Of a stretch of DNA of 64,000 nucleotides, positions 32,701 to 43,211 are shown piece by piece (position 1 is the first letter of the stretch; each line of letters opens with the position of its first letter). The notes under the pieces were generated by a model that worked only from the letters and a program-made list of their open reading frames with translations, searched no databases and had not been told where the DNA came from. This stretch comes from Siderastrea siderea (taxonomy: Eukaryota > Cnidaria > Anthozoa > Scleractinia > Rhizangiidae): NCBI GenBank assembly GCA_964030785.1, contig OZ034969.1, positions 30,785,001 to 30,849,000 on the forward strand. The letters run 5' to 3'. Position numbers and translations under genes: made by a program.

Positions 32701-35700
32701 CTCGCTCTTCCTTTTCACGGGCCAAACTAAATATTTTAATATGATAAACAACGAGCATTTCCGATTGCAAAGAGCTCTTTCATGACCTAGATATTCGTAT
32801 ACCCCCGATGATATGGTCTTCTAAAAATTTGTAAAATTCAGTGTATCAACGGAATGGAAATACTGTACTCTTTACGCGCGTGGATATCAAGAAAAGAACG
32901 TTTAGATCGACGTAAAGTTTACTTTGAAAGCAAGTTCAAGAGATGTCTAACAAACTGTAAAAAGATTAATTCTAGGCAAGCTTTCGTTGTCTTGTACGAG
33001 CGTTTTGAAAATGTACTAATTTGCATAATTTACATCGGGTCCGAAGGCCCGTTTAGGCCAATTTCGAACTTTCCGTTTTTTTGCCAAAATAAACACTCGC
33101 TGGAACTTTTTAATATTATTTTTGAAAATAGTTCACCAAAAGGGTTCTTTTGGGCAAATAAAAAGAAATTCGAATTTTCGGCTCTGTCGCCGGATTCTCG
33201 AAAGTTACTGACAACGGCTCTTAAGTCCCAATAGTGACCAGTATCTAACTTCTCCTTACAATACCACTGCATGGTCAAGCATACAGGTCATGAGAATGAA
33301 GAAAGTGATCACCAAAGATGATATATCGTGATGCAAAAGATTTCTCAAACATTTGCCGAAAAATTCAGGAATGGTTACCAAAGCTGAGAATGCAATAATA
33401 AAAACAATTATTCCAGTTGAGCTTGTTGTTTATGAGGTCATAGTAGTGCTTCACCCCACATCCAACGCATGCTTATGTAATGAATGAAATGATCACCAAA
33501 GATGACATGTTGTGATGTTTAATCAAATTCTCGTGATTAGTACCATAGGAAATATGTAAAGAACTTGGAGGAAAATATACACATTGTTATTGTGGCGAAG
33601 AGGGTTAACTTCCAGGTAGCTTCTATTTTAATTGTCCATTGTGCGGCTGCGCATTTGTTATAAAAATGCAATTTGATGCAAACTACCGAGCGCAAGCATC
33701 CCGCAATACCAAAAAAGGTATTAATTAAAGTAAGGGCATAGAGGATTAAATCTGGTTCATGTTTTCCACAGCCATTGAAGAAGTCAATGACATGCTCAGT
33801 TCAAGTCAAGGATATCGTGAAGTACAGGCCATGGGCTGGCTCAGCGAGCAAGTTCATCTCGGTGGGGACAGTTCTCACACAGAATGGAAACCTGTGTTTG
33901 TTGCTCTGACAGAGAAAGACATGTTGTTGTATGTGGCAGCACCTTGGTCACGCGATGATTGGAGTGCACCTGTTATGAGCCATCCTCTCTTAGCTACAAG
34001 GTGGGTGACAATTTGTTTTAAAATATAATAAGAAACAACTATTGTTACTAATTTGTTGTTGCTACATGTACGCTAACTGGCGCCAGTCAGACCATAGTTA
34101 GTCAAGGGATTGGTTAGGAAGCCTTGCAAATTCCAAAGGCCATAATAGTGGTGCAGCAATTTATGCTGTGGTCGGATGGCCTTGGGTAGAGTATTTGCAT
34201 GATAACTAGCATCCAATTTGCAGATCTTACAGACATACAGTAAAATACGAGGAGACATTTTTCCCTGTTATCCATAACATTGAGGTGTCTGTAAGACAGT
34301 CCTGAGTTGACTTTAACTCAGTGGTTTCATAAGGGTGGCTACCAGGGGAGGTGTAACATCTATTTGAACGTAGTTAGGTGCCAATACTGTACTTGTCTTT
34401 ACCTTTACTGAATTACACATAAAAATCACTAGATAATGGTTTACTTGGAATGGCCGTGACATTAACTGCAAAAGTAATGAGGGACTTAATTTCAGTAACT
34501 TGTGAAGAATGTCAGAGCTCACCTAATTCAGTGTCTCTCTGAGAAATTCTGTATGAACAGTTTTGTGACAAAGCAGGTAGAGTCATTACACCCTTGTTAT
34601 AGCTGTTGTAGTTCAATTTTATCCTTGGTTCAATTTTTATTTTCCTTTGTTCTTTTTTATGTTAATATATGATAATGAATATGAAACAAAAGAAAATAAA
34701 ATTTGAACCAAGGATAAAATTGAACTACAACATATCCACCTTCTTATAACTGGTCTAATAATAATTATAGAAATGTTCGTAACTGAAATTTTTGTTTTCA
34801 TTGTTTGTAGACTTGTTCACTCAGGGCAAGGTAGTAACCACATCCAGAATGAGGATCTGACATTTGGAACACGCACTGGTACAAGAAAAGGCGTAGAGGC
34901 TCACATGTTCAGAGTGGAAACCCCAAGAGAGTTAGCCAACTGGTCACGCAGCCTGGTGCAGGGGGCGCATGATGCTGCAGCACTGATCAAAGAAATTAAC
35001 TGTGGTAAGAAAACACACACTTACGGTGACAAAAAATGTTTAGGCCCCTGTTGATCAAACACTCATCACAGTTCATCCAGACTTTCATTTACAAGGAGAA
35101 CATACTGGTATATCACTGTTGAGGCTTGCAGACTATCAAGGGGTTTTTTCATACCACTTGATACCACTTGACACGTACATGTAGCAACATTGTCATGCAG
35201 TATTGGTATTTTGATTGGCAGTTTGCTTGGACCCATTTGCAGCAGGGGGGTGGGGGGGGCAACTTTTTTTGCTTCAGTTGTAAATCTTCTTGTATAGATT
35301 GCTTGGGCTGATTCCTCTTTGAATTGAAACTTTTACTCAGAGTATAGCAGACCTACATCATTTATGCAAGAAAGATTTGATTATTTCTCTCATTTACTGC
35401 TGTCATTGTATGATTTCCTTTTATCTTCATATTTGCTAGGAAATACAGTGACAATTTTGTGTTTGAGCACCATATTACATGGATTAGAGTTTCTTAGGAT
35501 AGACTGAGTTTACTTTTTTTCCCCCAAAACTGCTTAGATCCACTACTCTAATTGCTATTCAGATGACTTAAAAATCGACTGAGTCATATACCCAGCGAAG
35601 TTTTCACCTTGTAGAGAAATGTTGCTGTTGAAACTTGCTAGCAAATCTGCAACTCACGCAACTCACAAACTGCCAATCAAAATGCCAATATTATGGGACA

Positions 35701-37384
35701 GTGTTGTAAAGTGGTACACAAAAGAACTGCTGATTGTAAGTCTCAGCAGTGATTGGAATGTATGAGGTGCTTCTAATTTTTGAGTCTGTGGATGAATTGG
35801 TTATTAAAGGTTTGACCATTCAAGTGGGAGCTATTTGAAAAGAACTTAAACCTCTTTCCTGTGGCACTGTTTATGTATGCTATTGCATGTAGTTCTAATT
35901 TTTTAGTTTGTGGACAAAGTTCTTCAGTGTGGTCATTCATATGAATGCTATTTGCTCTAGCTGGAGAGTTGTCGAAGAGACATATTAGAAATAAAATGCG
36001 AGAGGGTTTGCCAGACTAATGAAAGTAAGTTATAAAAAGTTATGCTCATACTTTCGTCTCCTTCTTAAGCTGTAACTTGGAGAGACCAAGAGGCACGTCT
36101 AACTGTCCACTATGAAAATGGATTCACTCTCACCGATGCCCGTGTGAATGAAGGAAATGGACGTTCTCAGGTCTTGTGGTATTTTCCATTTGAAAAACTG
36201 AAGCGCTCAGCAGATGATGGACAAAGAATGTTGTGGTTAGAATTTGGAGCAGACGAGTCAGAACAGGTAAAAATTAAACTTTGGGATTCAGAAATGTTAT
36301 CATTGATCAAGTTTTGTTCTTGTAATGCAGTTATACTTTTAAAGAAAAGTAGGTTTTGCCATCTGACTTTTTTCTTTTCTCAGTCTTTGATATACATAAT
36401 TAATGCAATGCACTCAACATAAGTTGAGAACTCTGTGTTTTATCAACCTTGTGTATGTAATTGATTAACTGTGTTAACCTTTTAAGCCCCAATATCAACA
36501 TGCATGTTCTCCTGAGTCACTGTCCTCCAAATATTTCTTACAGTACTAGCTGGAAGAATTTGCCAGAGCATCAAGACATTTTATCTTTGGTGATCATTGC
36601 CTTTATTCTCATGACTTGTATGTCTGATCAAGTAGTGATATTGTAAGGAGAAATTAGATGCTTGTCACTATTGGGCAGGCCTCGAAATTAAATTTGGTCA
36701 AACAAGGGGTAGAAAATGTCTTAACTAGGAAAATGGGCCAAAAGTTAAAGGAGCAAATTTGCTCCTAAGTTATTTTTTCTAGGAGCAAATGTCCTTGAAC
36801 CAGCTGCAAATTGCACATTTGCGACCGTAAATTTCGAGCCCTGCTATTGGGGCTTAAAGGGTTAACTAATTTCTTATTGATTTTAATGTTTATTCAAATT
36901 TGTTTCCCTGTTTACAAATTGCATGTTTTGAAGTAGGACAGAAGGCTATGAAATTTCAAAGCAGTGATGTAGACCTTTGTGATGGTCGACAAAATTAGCC
37001 ACTCAAATCAGAGAAATTTGTTTAACTCATTTGTAAACATGTAGTGGGGGAATTCTCTATCCTTAATAGACTTACATGTACATGTACCCATTCACTTTCT
37101 TTGGTTTCCAAGGGCCACATCTGAAAGACATCTGCAATTAGGTTGAATTTGATAAATGCTTCTGAAATCTCGATCCCACTCTTACACTTTTCACTTTCAC
37201 TTTATTCAACTTTTTTTACATTTTTAATCACATGATCTTAGTTTGAGATTTTAATCTTTGAATCTCCCTGTCCCCACAGGAATTAGATCTCGAATTGGAT
37301 CTTCACGGATGTCCCAAACCAGTGGTATTTGTTATGCACACCTTTTTATCAGCAAAGACCACTCGACTTGGACTCTTCGCTTGA
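23702..37384 (+). CDS. SNTB1: Syntrophin (beta-syntrophin-like), five exons
   Basis: Exons are 23702-24470, 33772-34000, 34811-35004, 36070-36266 and 37280-37384, all with GT-AG borders and matching phases, giving 497 residues (human syntrophins are about 505-540). ATG at 23702 lies in CCAACATGG. Order: split PH1 (residues ~9-35 and ~195-255) with an inserted PDZ domain (~71-153; carboxylate-binding loop GLGI 81-84), PH2 (~270-395), then the syntrophin-unique C-terminal region ending in a LGLFA tail. This PH-PDZ-PH-SU order is diagnostic. Syntrophins are cytoplasmic membrane-associated adaptors: PH2 and the SU region bind dystrophin/dystrobrevin, and the PDZ domain recruits channels, kinases and nNOS-type partners. 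The symbol is by likeness to beta-syntrophins; the alpha/beta split in vertebrates may not apply to cnidarians. Intron 1 (9.3 kb) is filled with nested transposons; the other introns are about 0.8-1.1 kb. No lesion seen. Confidence 0.93.
24471..26938. other. Syntrophin intron 1, 5' part
   Basis: No exon or element recognised up to about 26450. 26560-26700 looks like the 3' end of an old retroposon, with an AT-rich tail of repeated AAATTAAAATTA units at 26641-26700. Confidence 0.5.
26939..27153 (+). mobile_element. MITE with TTAACCCTTTAAGCCC ends, copy 1
   Basis: Starts TTAACCCTTTAAGCCC and ends GGGCTTAAAATGTTAACCC. Related copies are 33225-33610 (opposite orientation) and 36474-36865. It directly abuts the large foldback beginning at 27158. 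Confidence 0.7.
28550..29970. mobile_element. 1.42 kb pogo/Tc1-mariner-like non-autonomous element
   Basis: The 24 bp terminal inverted repeats begin CAGTRTGTTGCCCAGTTTTC, and the element is flanked by TA at both ends (28548-28549 and 29971-29972). The uninterrupted right arm of the host foldback shows the empty site (GATACAGTAGCGCG), which confirms a TA duplication. CAGT ends with a TA target are typical of pogo-type elements. Sub-terminal copies of CAGTTTTCGTAC occur internally (28970 and 29748-29790). No transposase ORF. Confidence 0.85.
30436..30968. mobile_element. GC-rich foldback in the spacer of the large element
   Basis: The arms (about 30436-30603 and 30783-30968) share GGGATCCTGGC/GCCAGGATC ends, the CCCGCCTCTCC block and AACGCCCTCAA/TTGAGGGCGTT. 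The centre contains TTGGCAA-type short repeats. No coding capacity. Confidence 0.75.
31009..31697. mobile_element. Foldback with ~138 bp arms carrying a copy of the arm end
   Basis: The arms are 31009-31147 and 31560-31697 (CCTCTTTATGTGGAAAAC and complement at the outer ends). Inside, 31146-31329 is a direct repeat of 30008-30206, including a stretch otherwise found at the inner end of the big foldback arms. An (AAT)n microsatellite lies at 31183-31200. Confidence 0.7.
33225..33610 (-). mobile_element. TTAACCCTTTAAGCCC-type MITE, copy 2 (inverted, diverged)
   Basis: In reverse complement it begins GTTAACCC and contains the TGATCACTTTCTTCATTCTCATGACC-like interior and CACTATTGGGA end seen in copy 3. 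The interior has two versions of GATCACCAAAGATGA (33310 and 33492), pointing to an internal duplication. Confidence 0.6.
34604..34733. repeat. Short palindromic MITE, copy 2
   Basis: Arms TTGTAGTTCAATTTTATCC and complement, same family as 4132-4257. It lies in syntrophin intron 2, about 80 bp upstream of exon 3. Confidence 0.8.
35005..36069. other. Syntrophin intron 3
   Basis: No exon or element recognised. It contains a G-rich tract (GGGGGGTGGGGGGGG) at about 35246-35260. Confidence 0.6.
36474..36865 (+). mobile_element. TTAACCCTTTAAGCCC-type MITE, copy 3, interrupted
   Basis: The outer ends are GTTAACCTTTTAAGCCCC and GGGGCTTAAAGGGTTAAC. The element is split by a 168 bp hAT-like insertion at 36676-36843. 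It lies in syntrophin intron 4. Confidence 0.8.
36676..36843. mobile_element. 168 bp hAT-like MITE nested in a MITE
   Basis: Begins CAGGCCTCGAAATTA and ends AATTTCGAGCCCTG. Flanked by the exact 8 bp direct repeat CTATTGGG (36668-36675 and 36844-36851), the duplication length typical of hAT transposons. The centre carries an AGGAGCAAATTTGCTCCT palindrome. Confidence 0.88.
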
Positions 37385-37873
37385 GTGGCATAGTGAGAAT
37401 TACAACCACGACTGATGTCTTATATTTGTGCTGCTTCTTATTAATGCTCACATGAGCCTCAAGATAGCTTTAAATTACAAATACAATCCAGCCCTGATTT
37501 TATTCAACTCAGATGTACATGTACACCGACTGTCACGTAACGTTTGGATAATTATGTGATATGAGCAGGCAACAAAATTGATATTTCTCAACCAAAGAGT
37601 TTACTTGGACTTTGTCTATTGTGTAACAAGTGGACATATCAAACCGAATCTTGGCGCTAACAATATTCTTTGTGTCACAGTTGCACTGTAACTAACTGAA
37701 AATGATATTGCATTGTGCAGACAACAATCAACAATAATTAATGCAGGGCTTAAATTAACTTTGAGGAAAAATGGCCATCCAAGATAGTAAGGCATAATTC
37801 CTTTTCTTTTTAGGGTTTTGCTTGGGATGTTGTAGGATTGTAGTTTAAAAAAAAATCGTTTACCACCGGTTAC
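37385..37873. other. 3' flank of syntrophin
   Basis: Probably includes the 3' UTR. No gene recognised. Confidence 0.4.
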
Positions 37874-37877
37874 TTAA

Positions 37878-38586
37878 GGTTGCTCCGGACTTTTGCGGGT
37901 GTCCTCGGGGAAAAATTCGTATGCACGCCATTTTAAAGTAAAACACAGCAAATTATATATCGTTGGAAAGCTTAATAAATGTAGATTTCGGAAAAAAATA
38001 TAAATTGCCAGTTTCTTCAATTCCGCAAAAGAAAATCGCAATCAACCATGAAAATGACCATGTGTTATTCAATTGAATTAATAGGGTATCAAATCCAAGT
38101 GCACTGGCAAAATAACTGCACAGTGTTAATCCCAAGGGATCAATCACCAAAAGTTTGTCAGCATTTTTCGATATTCTGACTGGTTATTTTTTAATTCATC
38201 TGTCAAGTTCGAGAAACAAAGAATGCGGGATGGGCATTGCATTGAAGATCGCCACGGGTGAAATATTATGAATTTCAAAAATCCCCGACACACTTGTTTC
38301 ACAACATCTAAGGAACGTTTAGGCCAAATTTCACAGAAATCTGCCGAATTTTGGTACCCTATTAATTCATTTGTTTGCCGGAATGACGCATGGTCATTTT
38401 CGCGGTCATTTTTGCAATTTTCTTTTGTGCAATTAAGAAAACTGGCAATTCATATTTTTCTCCGAAATCTACATTTATTAAGCTTTCCAGCGATGTCTAG
38501 TTTGCCGTGCCTTCCTTTAAAATGGCGCGCATACGAATTTTTTCCTGGAGGAGACGGGAGGACACCCGCGAAGGTCCGGAGTAACC
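37878..38586. mobile_element. 709 bp TTAA-flanked foldback MITE
   Basis: Ends GGTTGCTCCGGAC and GTCCGGAGTAACC with TTAA on both sides (37874-37877 and 38587-38590). The inverted arms extend about 220 bp (shared AAAATCGCAATCA / TGCAATTTTCTTTTG-type blocks). A piggyBac or Kolobok-type target; no transposase. Confidence 0.85.
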
Positions 38587-38590
38587 TTAA

Positions 38591-41380
38591 CACAATGTCA
38601 AGTAATGAATGTTATTGTATGACCGTATGGCCCTGCTGATGCAATCTATAGAGAATGTATTGGTGAGTTGACGTGTATAGGGCCGGATGGGTTGATGGGC
38701 CCACTACCCGGCCCTACACACGTCATATGTTCATTTATTGCCATTGAACATTTGCATGTACAGGCATATTTTCAACATTTTCCATTAAAATTAAGCCCAA
38801 AATGGAGGTGTGATAAATTACTTACCTACTGAGGTAGGTTGGGTCTAACAGAATGAGCTAAGGGCAGCAAGGTGTGTATGTCTTGACCTCTAACCAAACA
38901 CTTTCCCCTTCCGGCCCTCCCACTCAGACAATAAGTGCAACATCTCATAATGGTCAATGGGTTATTGTTAAGTTAAGCCCTAAAATGTTTCTGTTAATGT
39001 GGCATTGCAGCATTATCATAATATTATAATCATGTATTTTATTTTTTATTTTAAATAAGTTACTAAATTTTTTACCAAGTATATTGGCAGAGTGGGGCGA
39101 GTAGGGTTGTGGAAACTGGGATAAAAATTAATGGCAGAAACCTTTGGCAACACCGGTAATTATTTGGACAAGAAAGTTGTTTTCCCAGTAATTTTCCACA
39201 AAAAATTCTAGGATATTATTGCCCAGAGATCCTTTACCTTCAATTATCAAACAGTTTTATAGCAACCATTGAGCCAATATTGTGAATCAAATTGTTAGTA
39301 AGGACACTGTAAAAAAACAAAATGCAATGTCTTTTATCTAGTTCTTAGTCCTTTTAGCTATTGGTGCAAAAAGGAATAAAAAATCGTCTTCACGTGAAAG
39401 AAGGATTCAAAACGTATTTTCAATGCAGAGAGAAAATAATAATAATAAAAAAAAACTAAATGGGTATGGTGCTTTTTAATGCTCTGACCTTTGTTGTGTG
39501 TTTTGAAGGTAGAGCACTCAAATTAAATCAGTACATGTTGGAAATTTGCAAGGAACAAAATGAAGCTTTATAAATTTTGATACCAAAAAGAGCGGCATTT
39601 GTAGGAATTTGTCAGGAAGGGTTTTGTTCTTTGTAAAATATTTCCATAGTAATAAACTGGAATGATAAATACAACAGATTGTATTTTTAATCATAACATA
39701 ATTATACTCTTAGGAAAAATAGGTTAAATCATTATTATTTGTAGTTGTTATTGCATTGATTGTAAATTATTGTTTGTGGGAATTCATAGGGTGATCTTTT
39801 TTATGCCTTCTCTTTAACAGGGAAAGAGCATCTTTTCTATCATTTTAATGATTTGAAAGTAATTTTAGAATTGCAGTGCTCATTTTTGTGTGGCTTTATT
39901 CAATGCTTGCTCGTTCCTTGATATTTGTAGTCTGTTTTTGCAACTGACATCTTAAGTTTTCCAATAATATTATTTTCATTTGTATTGTGAGACCATGTTT
40001 GGTATGTCAAAATTCTTATCCTGACTCCAAGGCTGTAAATGTGACTCGAAAACAAATTTAATGATGTTATGGGCTGCAAATGAGTTTATTTTTACTTGGT
40101 AAGTAATTCTAGTCATTGCTGACTCAAACATTATGTTGGGATTAATTTGTTGGACGTGCAAATTTTGTTTAGCCATTGTCTGAGAACTGACTGATACAAG
40201 TTATGTAGCAGTTTGGTTCTCTAGCATGTTAAAGACTCTTTGCGGGTCTTTCCCTTCCGTTAATTTGCTGAGTGGAGTGAAAGTGCCTGTCCTGTGTACC
40301 TGCCAATTTGAATGAAATGAAAATCACTGTTTACCCGCATGGGTTTGCAAAACCATACTTAAAAAACTTGAAATAAAGTGCAGTACTCGGTACTATCTCT
40401 ACAATGCCTGTCCTGTTACCTTGGGGTCAGGTTAGGATATAATTATATTAAACATGGCCTATACTTCAGGAAATTTTCTTAAAAAAATTTTTCTTTGTTC
40501 AATCTGCTTGCAAAGTAAATGAGTAATAACATTTTCCTTTGCAGAGTGACGTATATTGTAGCATAATAGTTAATAAATGAATTTTAATTTGCTGCAGTTT
40601 GGATTGCTCTGATCAATACATGTTGAACTAGAGGAAAAATGGCAGCAATCAAAGGTAATATTTGTAATAGCCAGACTTATACGCTAAAGAATATGGCTTC
40701 GTGTATTTCTTCATGTATTTGTGTGGCGTACTTCAGTTATGTTAAACTTAAATTTTGAATAGCGAGCTTTTAGCTTAATAATGTCATAATTATCTACATT
40801 GTATCATTATTTTATGTATATGAGCCTGTGGTGTGCAAAAGTCATTGGCAAAAATATTTTTATTAACACCTCAGTAAGGCTGTGGAATTTTTCTAAGTTT
40901 TTAACCTTGTTCTCTCTTGGGGTGGAACATTTAATTGTAAGATATGGAAGAAATTTTCAGCCATTCAAATGAACACTGTTGAGCACTACTTTCATGAGGT
41001 GCTATTTGTTTCTCAGGAGATTTCAAGAATAAAGTTTGAAATTATATTTTGCAGTTTTGAACTTTCTGTCTTAAGGAGTGAAAGGGGGATTCCTTAGTAA
41101 TTAAAATACCCTTCCCTTTACCTTTCATAAATGATTTTTTTCTGTTATTATGTAATGGGAACAAAGAAACTGGGCAAGAGAATTTCAAAATATGTATGAT
41201 AAGGAGCAAGGATAGTTTTGAAGCTGATCATGATACTTACACAAATCATTTTGGACTCGCTGTTGACCTGATCTGACCTTTGCACACCACTAGCCATTTT
41301 TCAAAATTCTTGAAAATAAATCAGACTATTTTTAGAAATTTGGTTGTCATTTCTTTTGCGTTAAGTGATAGAGTATATAC
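38591..41380. other. No gene recognised
   Basis: AT-rich intergenic DNA. A small hairpin (AGGGCCGG...CCGGCCCT) lies at about 38679-38719. No coding or RNA gene was found. Confidence 0.5.
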
Positions 41381-41381
41381 T

Positions 41382-41665
41382 AAACTAGTGGACAGTGTTT
41401 TCTATATGCTCTGATTGGCTATTCAAGCTCAGGATAGCATTTGCTATTCACCCCCTGGCATGTTTCTGGATATTGCACACAAGTTTTGCCTTTCATTCTC
41501 AGAGAAAAGGAACTACTTGGTGCTGGTTATCCACTGGTTTGGTATAGACCAAAACAATTATTATTCTCCTCAATGTCTGTGAAGAGTGTTAGATATTTCC
41601 CTTGGCGCTTGGTGGATCAGCAAATATCCACCACTATTCACCTCCACTTCGGTGAATAATCGTTA
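41382..41665 (+). repeat. Dispersed ~280 bp repeat, copy 1
   Basis: Matches 47893-48153 in reverse orientation. Shared blocks are TTGGTGCTGGTTATCCACT, CAGCAAATATCCACCACT and a terminal CACC..CGGTGAATAAT hairpin. Non-coding. Confidence 0.75.
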
Positions 41666-41668
41666 AAT

Positions 41669-43211
41669 ATTCGTTGTCGTTATCATCAATACATTTTGGT
41701 ACTGCAGTCCTATGTCAGTACCTAAAGGGCACTTTAAGCTACGTGCAACAGCCTGGTAACATTAACTTGGACACTTGGACTCCTCTTGTCATAATTAAGT
41801 GCTTTTGCTTTAGAAATGGAAACTGCAGCATTGTATTGTTCTCCTTTTTCTCCTACATTGTAAGTGTACTGCCCCTTGTAATCCCGGATGTCAAAGGTGG
41901 AGAGGTTGAATGGTTTGGGCGTCAGACTTGTGCTTCATTTTAGACAAGAAACCTTTCTTCACACCGTCTCTCTTCATCCAAGTCTTCTTACTAGCCATTT
42001 TAGATCGGTTTGGCAAAAAAGGTTGTTTAGATCTTGCCTTTTTTAACTCACCACACCTTAAGCTTAATCTTCTCCCTGCTAGAACATGCATAAGGCTGTA
42101 ACTCCTCAGTCTGGTGTTACACTTTGACTTTAAGGCATGAAACTTTTCATTTATAAGAACATAGCTTTAGAACATAGAACAGTTTAAAATACTACACTAC
42201 TTACATTGAAAATGAACTGTAATAGACTAATGAGTCCTTACATTTTGGAAAAGCTCCATTCAAAATAACTTAAATTCAATACTGAACCATCAAGTTGAGT
42301 ACTCTGAAGGACCTTTAACTTAGTGAGTTCTATATTAATTTACTCAGCTTTACAAATTGCCCTGTTTGCCTTCCTCTTCATTTAATGTCACAGTGTGCAA
42401 TTCCAGAAATATCCATACTCCCCCAACTGAAGGTTTTTGTTTTGCACCCCCCTTCCCCAAGAAATTCCAATTTAGATTCATACTTTGCTTCTAAAATTTT
42501 GGCTCTTAAGACCTCCCTCCCCCTAGGAATTTCCAACGACCTTCCGTGGGGTGGGAATGGATTTTTTCCTAGAACTACACATTATTTAGCCAAAAAAAAA
42601 AAAGAAACCCCCCCCCCCCCAAAAAAAATGGTATACTACAACTAAATAAATTATTTTAATTGAGAGCAGAGTAATTTTACAGTACAGAATCTTGCTGCTT
42701 TAGCTTTGATACCAAAGGCAAACTGCAAGCTTTAATAATTATTTAATGAAACATTTCAGACTAGTTTAATACACTCAAGAAGCAACAAAATCTCCCGTGC
42801 CCATCTAATAGTTAAATAGCTGTCTCGGTTACAATGTTAAATGTAATTATATTGGATCATTATTCTAAGGGGAATTACCCCTTGGGTCACTAACACTTGC
42901 AGGCAATTCAGATTGTTTCTGCTCCCTGCAACTTAAGCACAGATGTCCGTGAGTTACAGATGGCAACAAGAATTGAATGTTGCCCTTTTGGCATAGTTTG
43001 ATGAAATCAACTCTGTACTATAGCAAGCCATCAGACACCAAGGCGAAAATCTTCCTCCTTTAGCTAAGGAGGAATCACAAACCCAAGAAGGTAACATTCA
43101 ACTTCCAGTTGATGCCACCCGTGATTCAAGAGCTTCTGTGCCTAAGTTCCATGTTATCTAATTTAAGGTGCTATTTTCTGTTATCTATTATTTTGGTAGT
43201 ATTTGCTCTTG
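41669..43211. other. 3' flank of the ML-domain gene; homopolymers
   Basis: Probably includes the 3' UTR of the minus-strand ML gene. A run of A, then C, then A lies at 42591-42628. A small basic minus-strand open frame (41891-42091) has no family likeness and is not called. Confidence 0.45.

Larger units (their letters stand above)
27158..33220. mobile_element. 6 kb TTAA-flanked foldback element with ~1.52 kb arms
   Basis: The left arm is 27158-28549 plus 29971-30100; the right arm is 31698-33220. The arms are nearly identical: open frames of 66 and 79 codons translate identically in both. The ends read GAGCCGTTGTCAG and its complement, each flanked by TTAA (27154-27157 and 33221-33224), the target of piggyBac and Kolobok elements. 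No transposase is recognisable, so it is non-autonomous. The left arm is split by a 1.42 kb pogo-like insertion and the spacer contains two further foldbacks. It lies in intron 1 of syntrophin. The pre-mRNA could form a very long hairpin. Confidence 0.85.

Noticed and set aside
41891..42091. Small basic minus-strand protein (66 codons)
   Set aside because: No recognisable family and no supporting splice or promoter signals.
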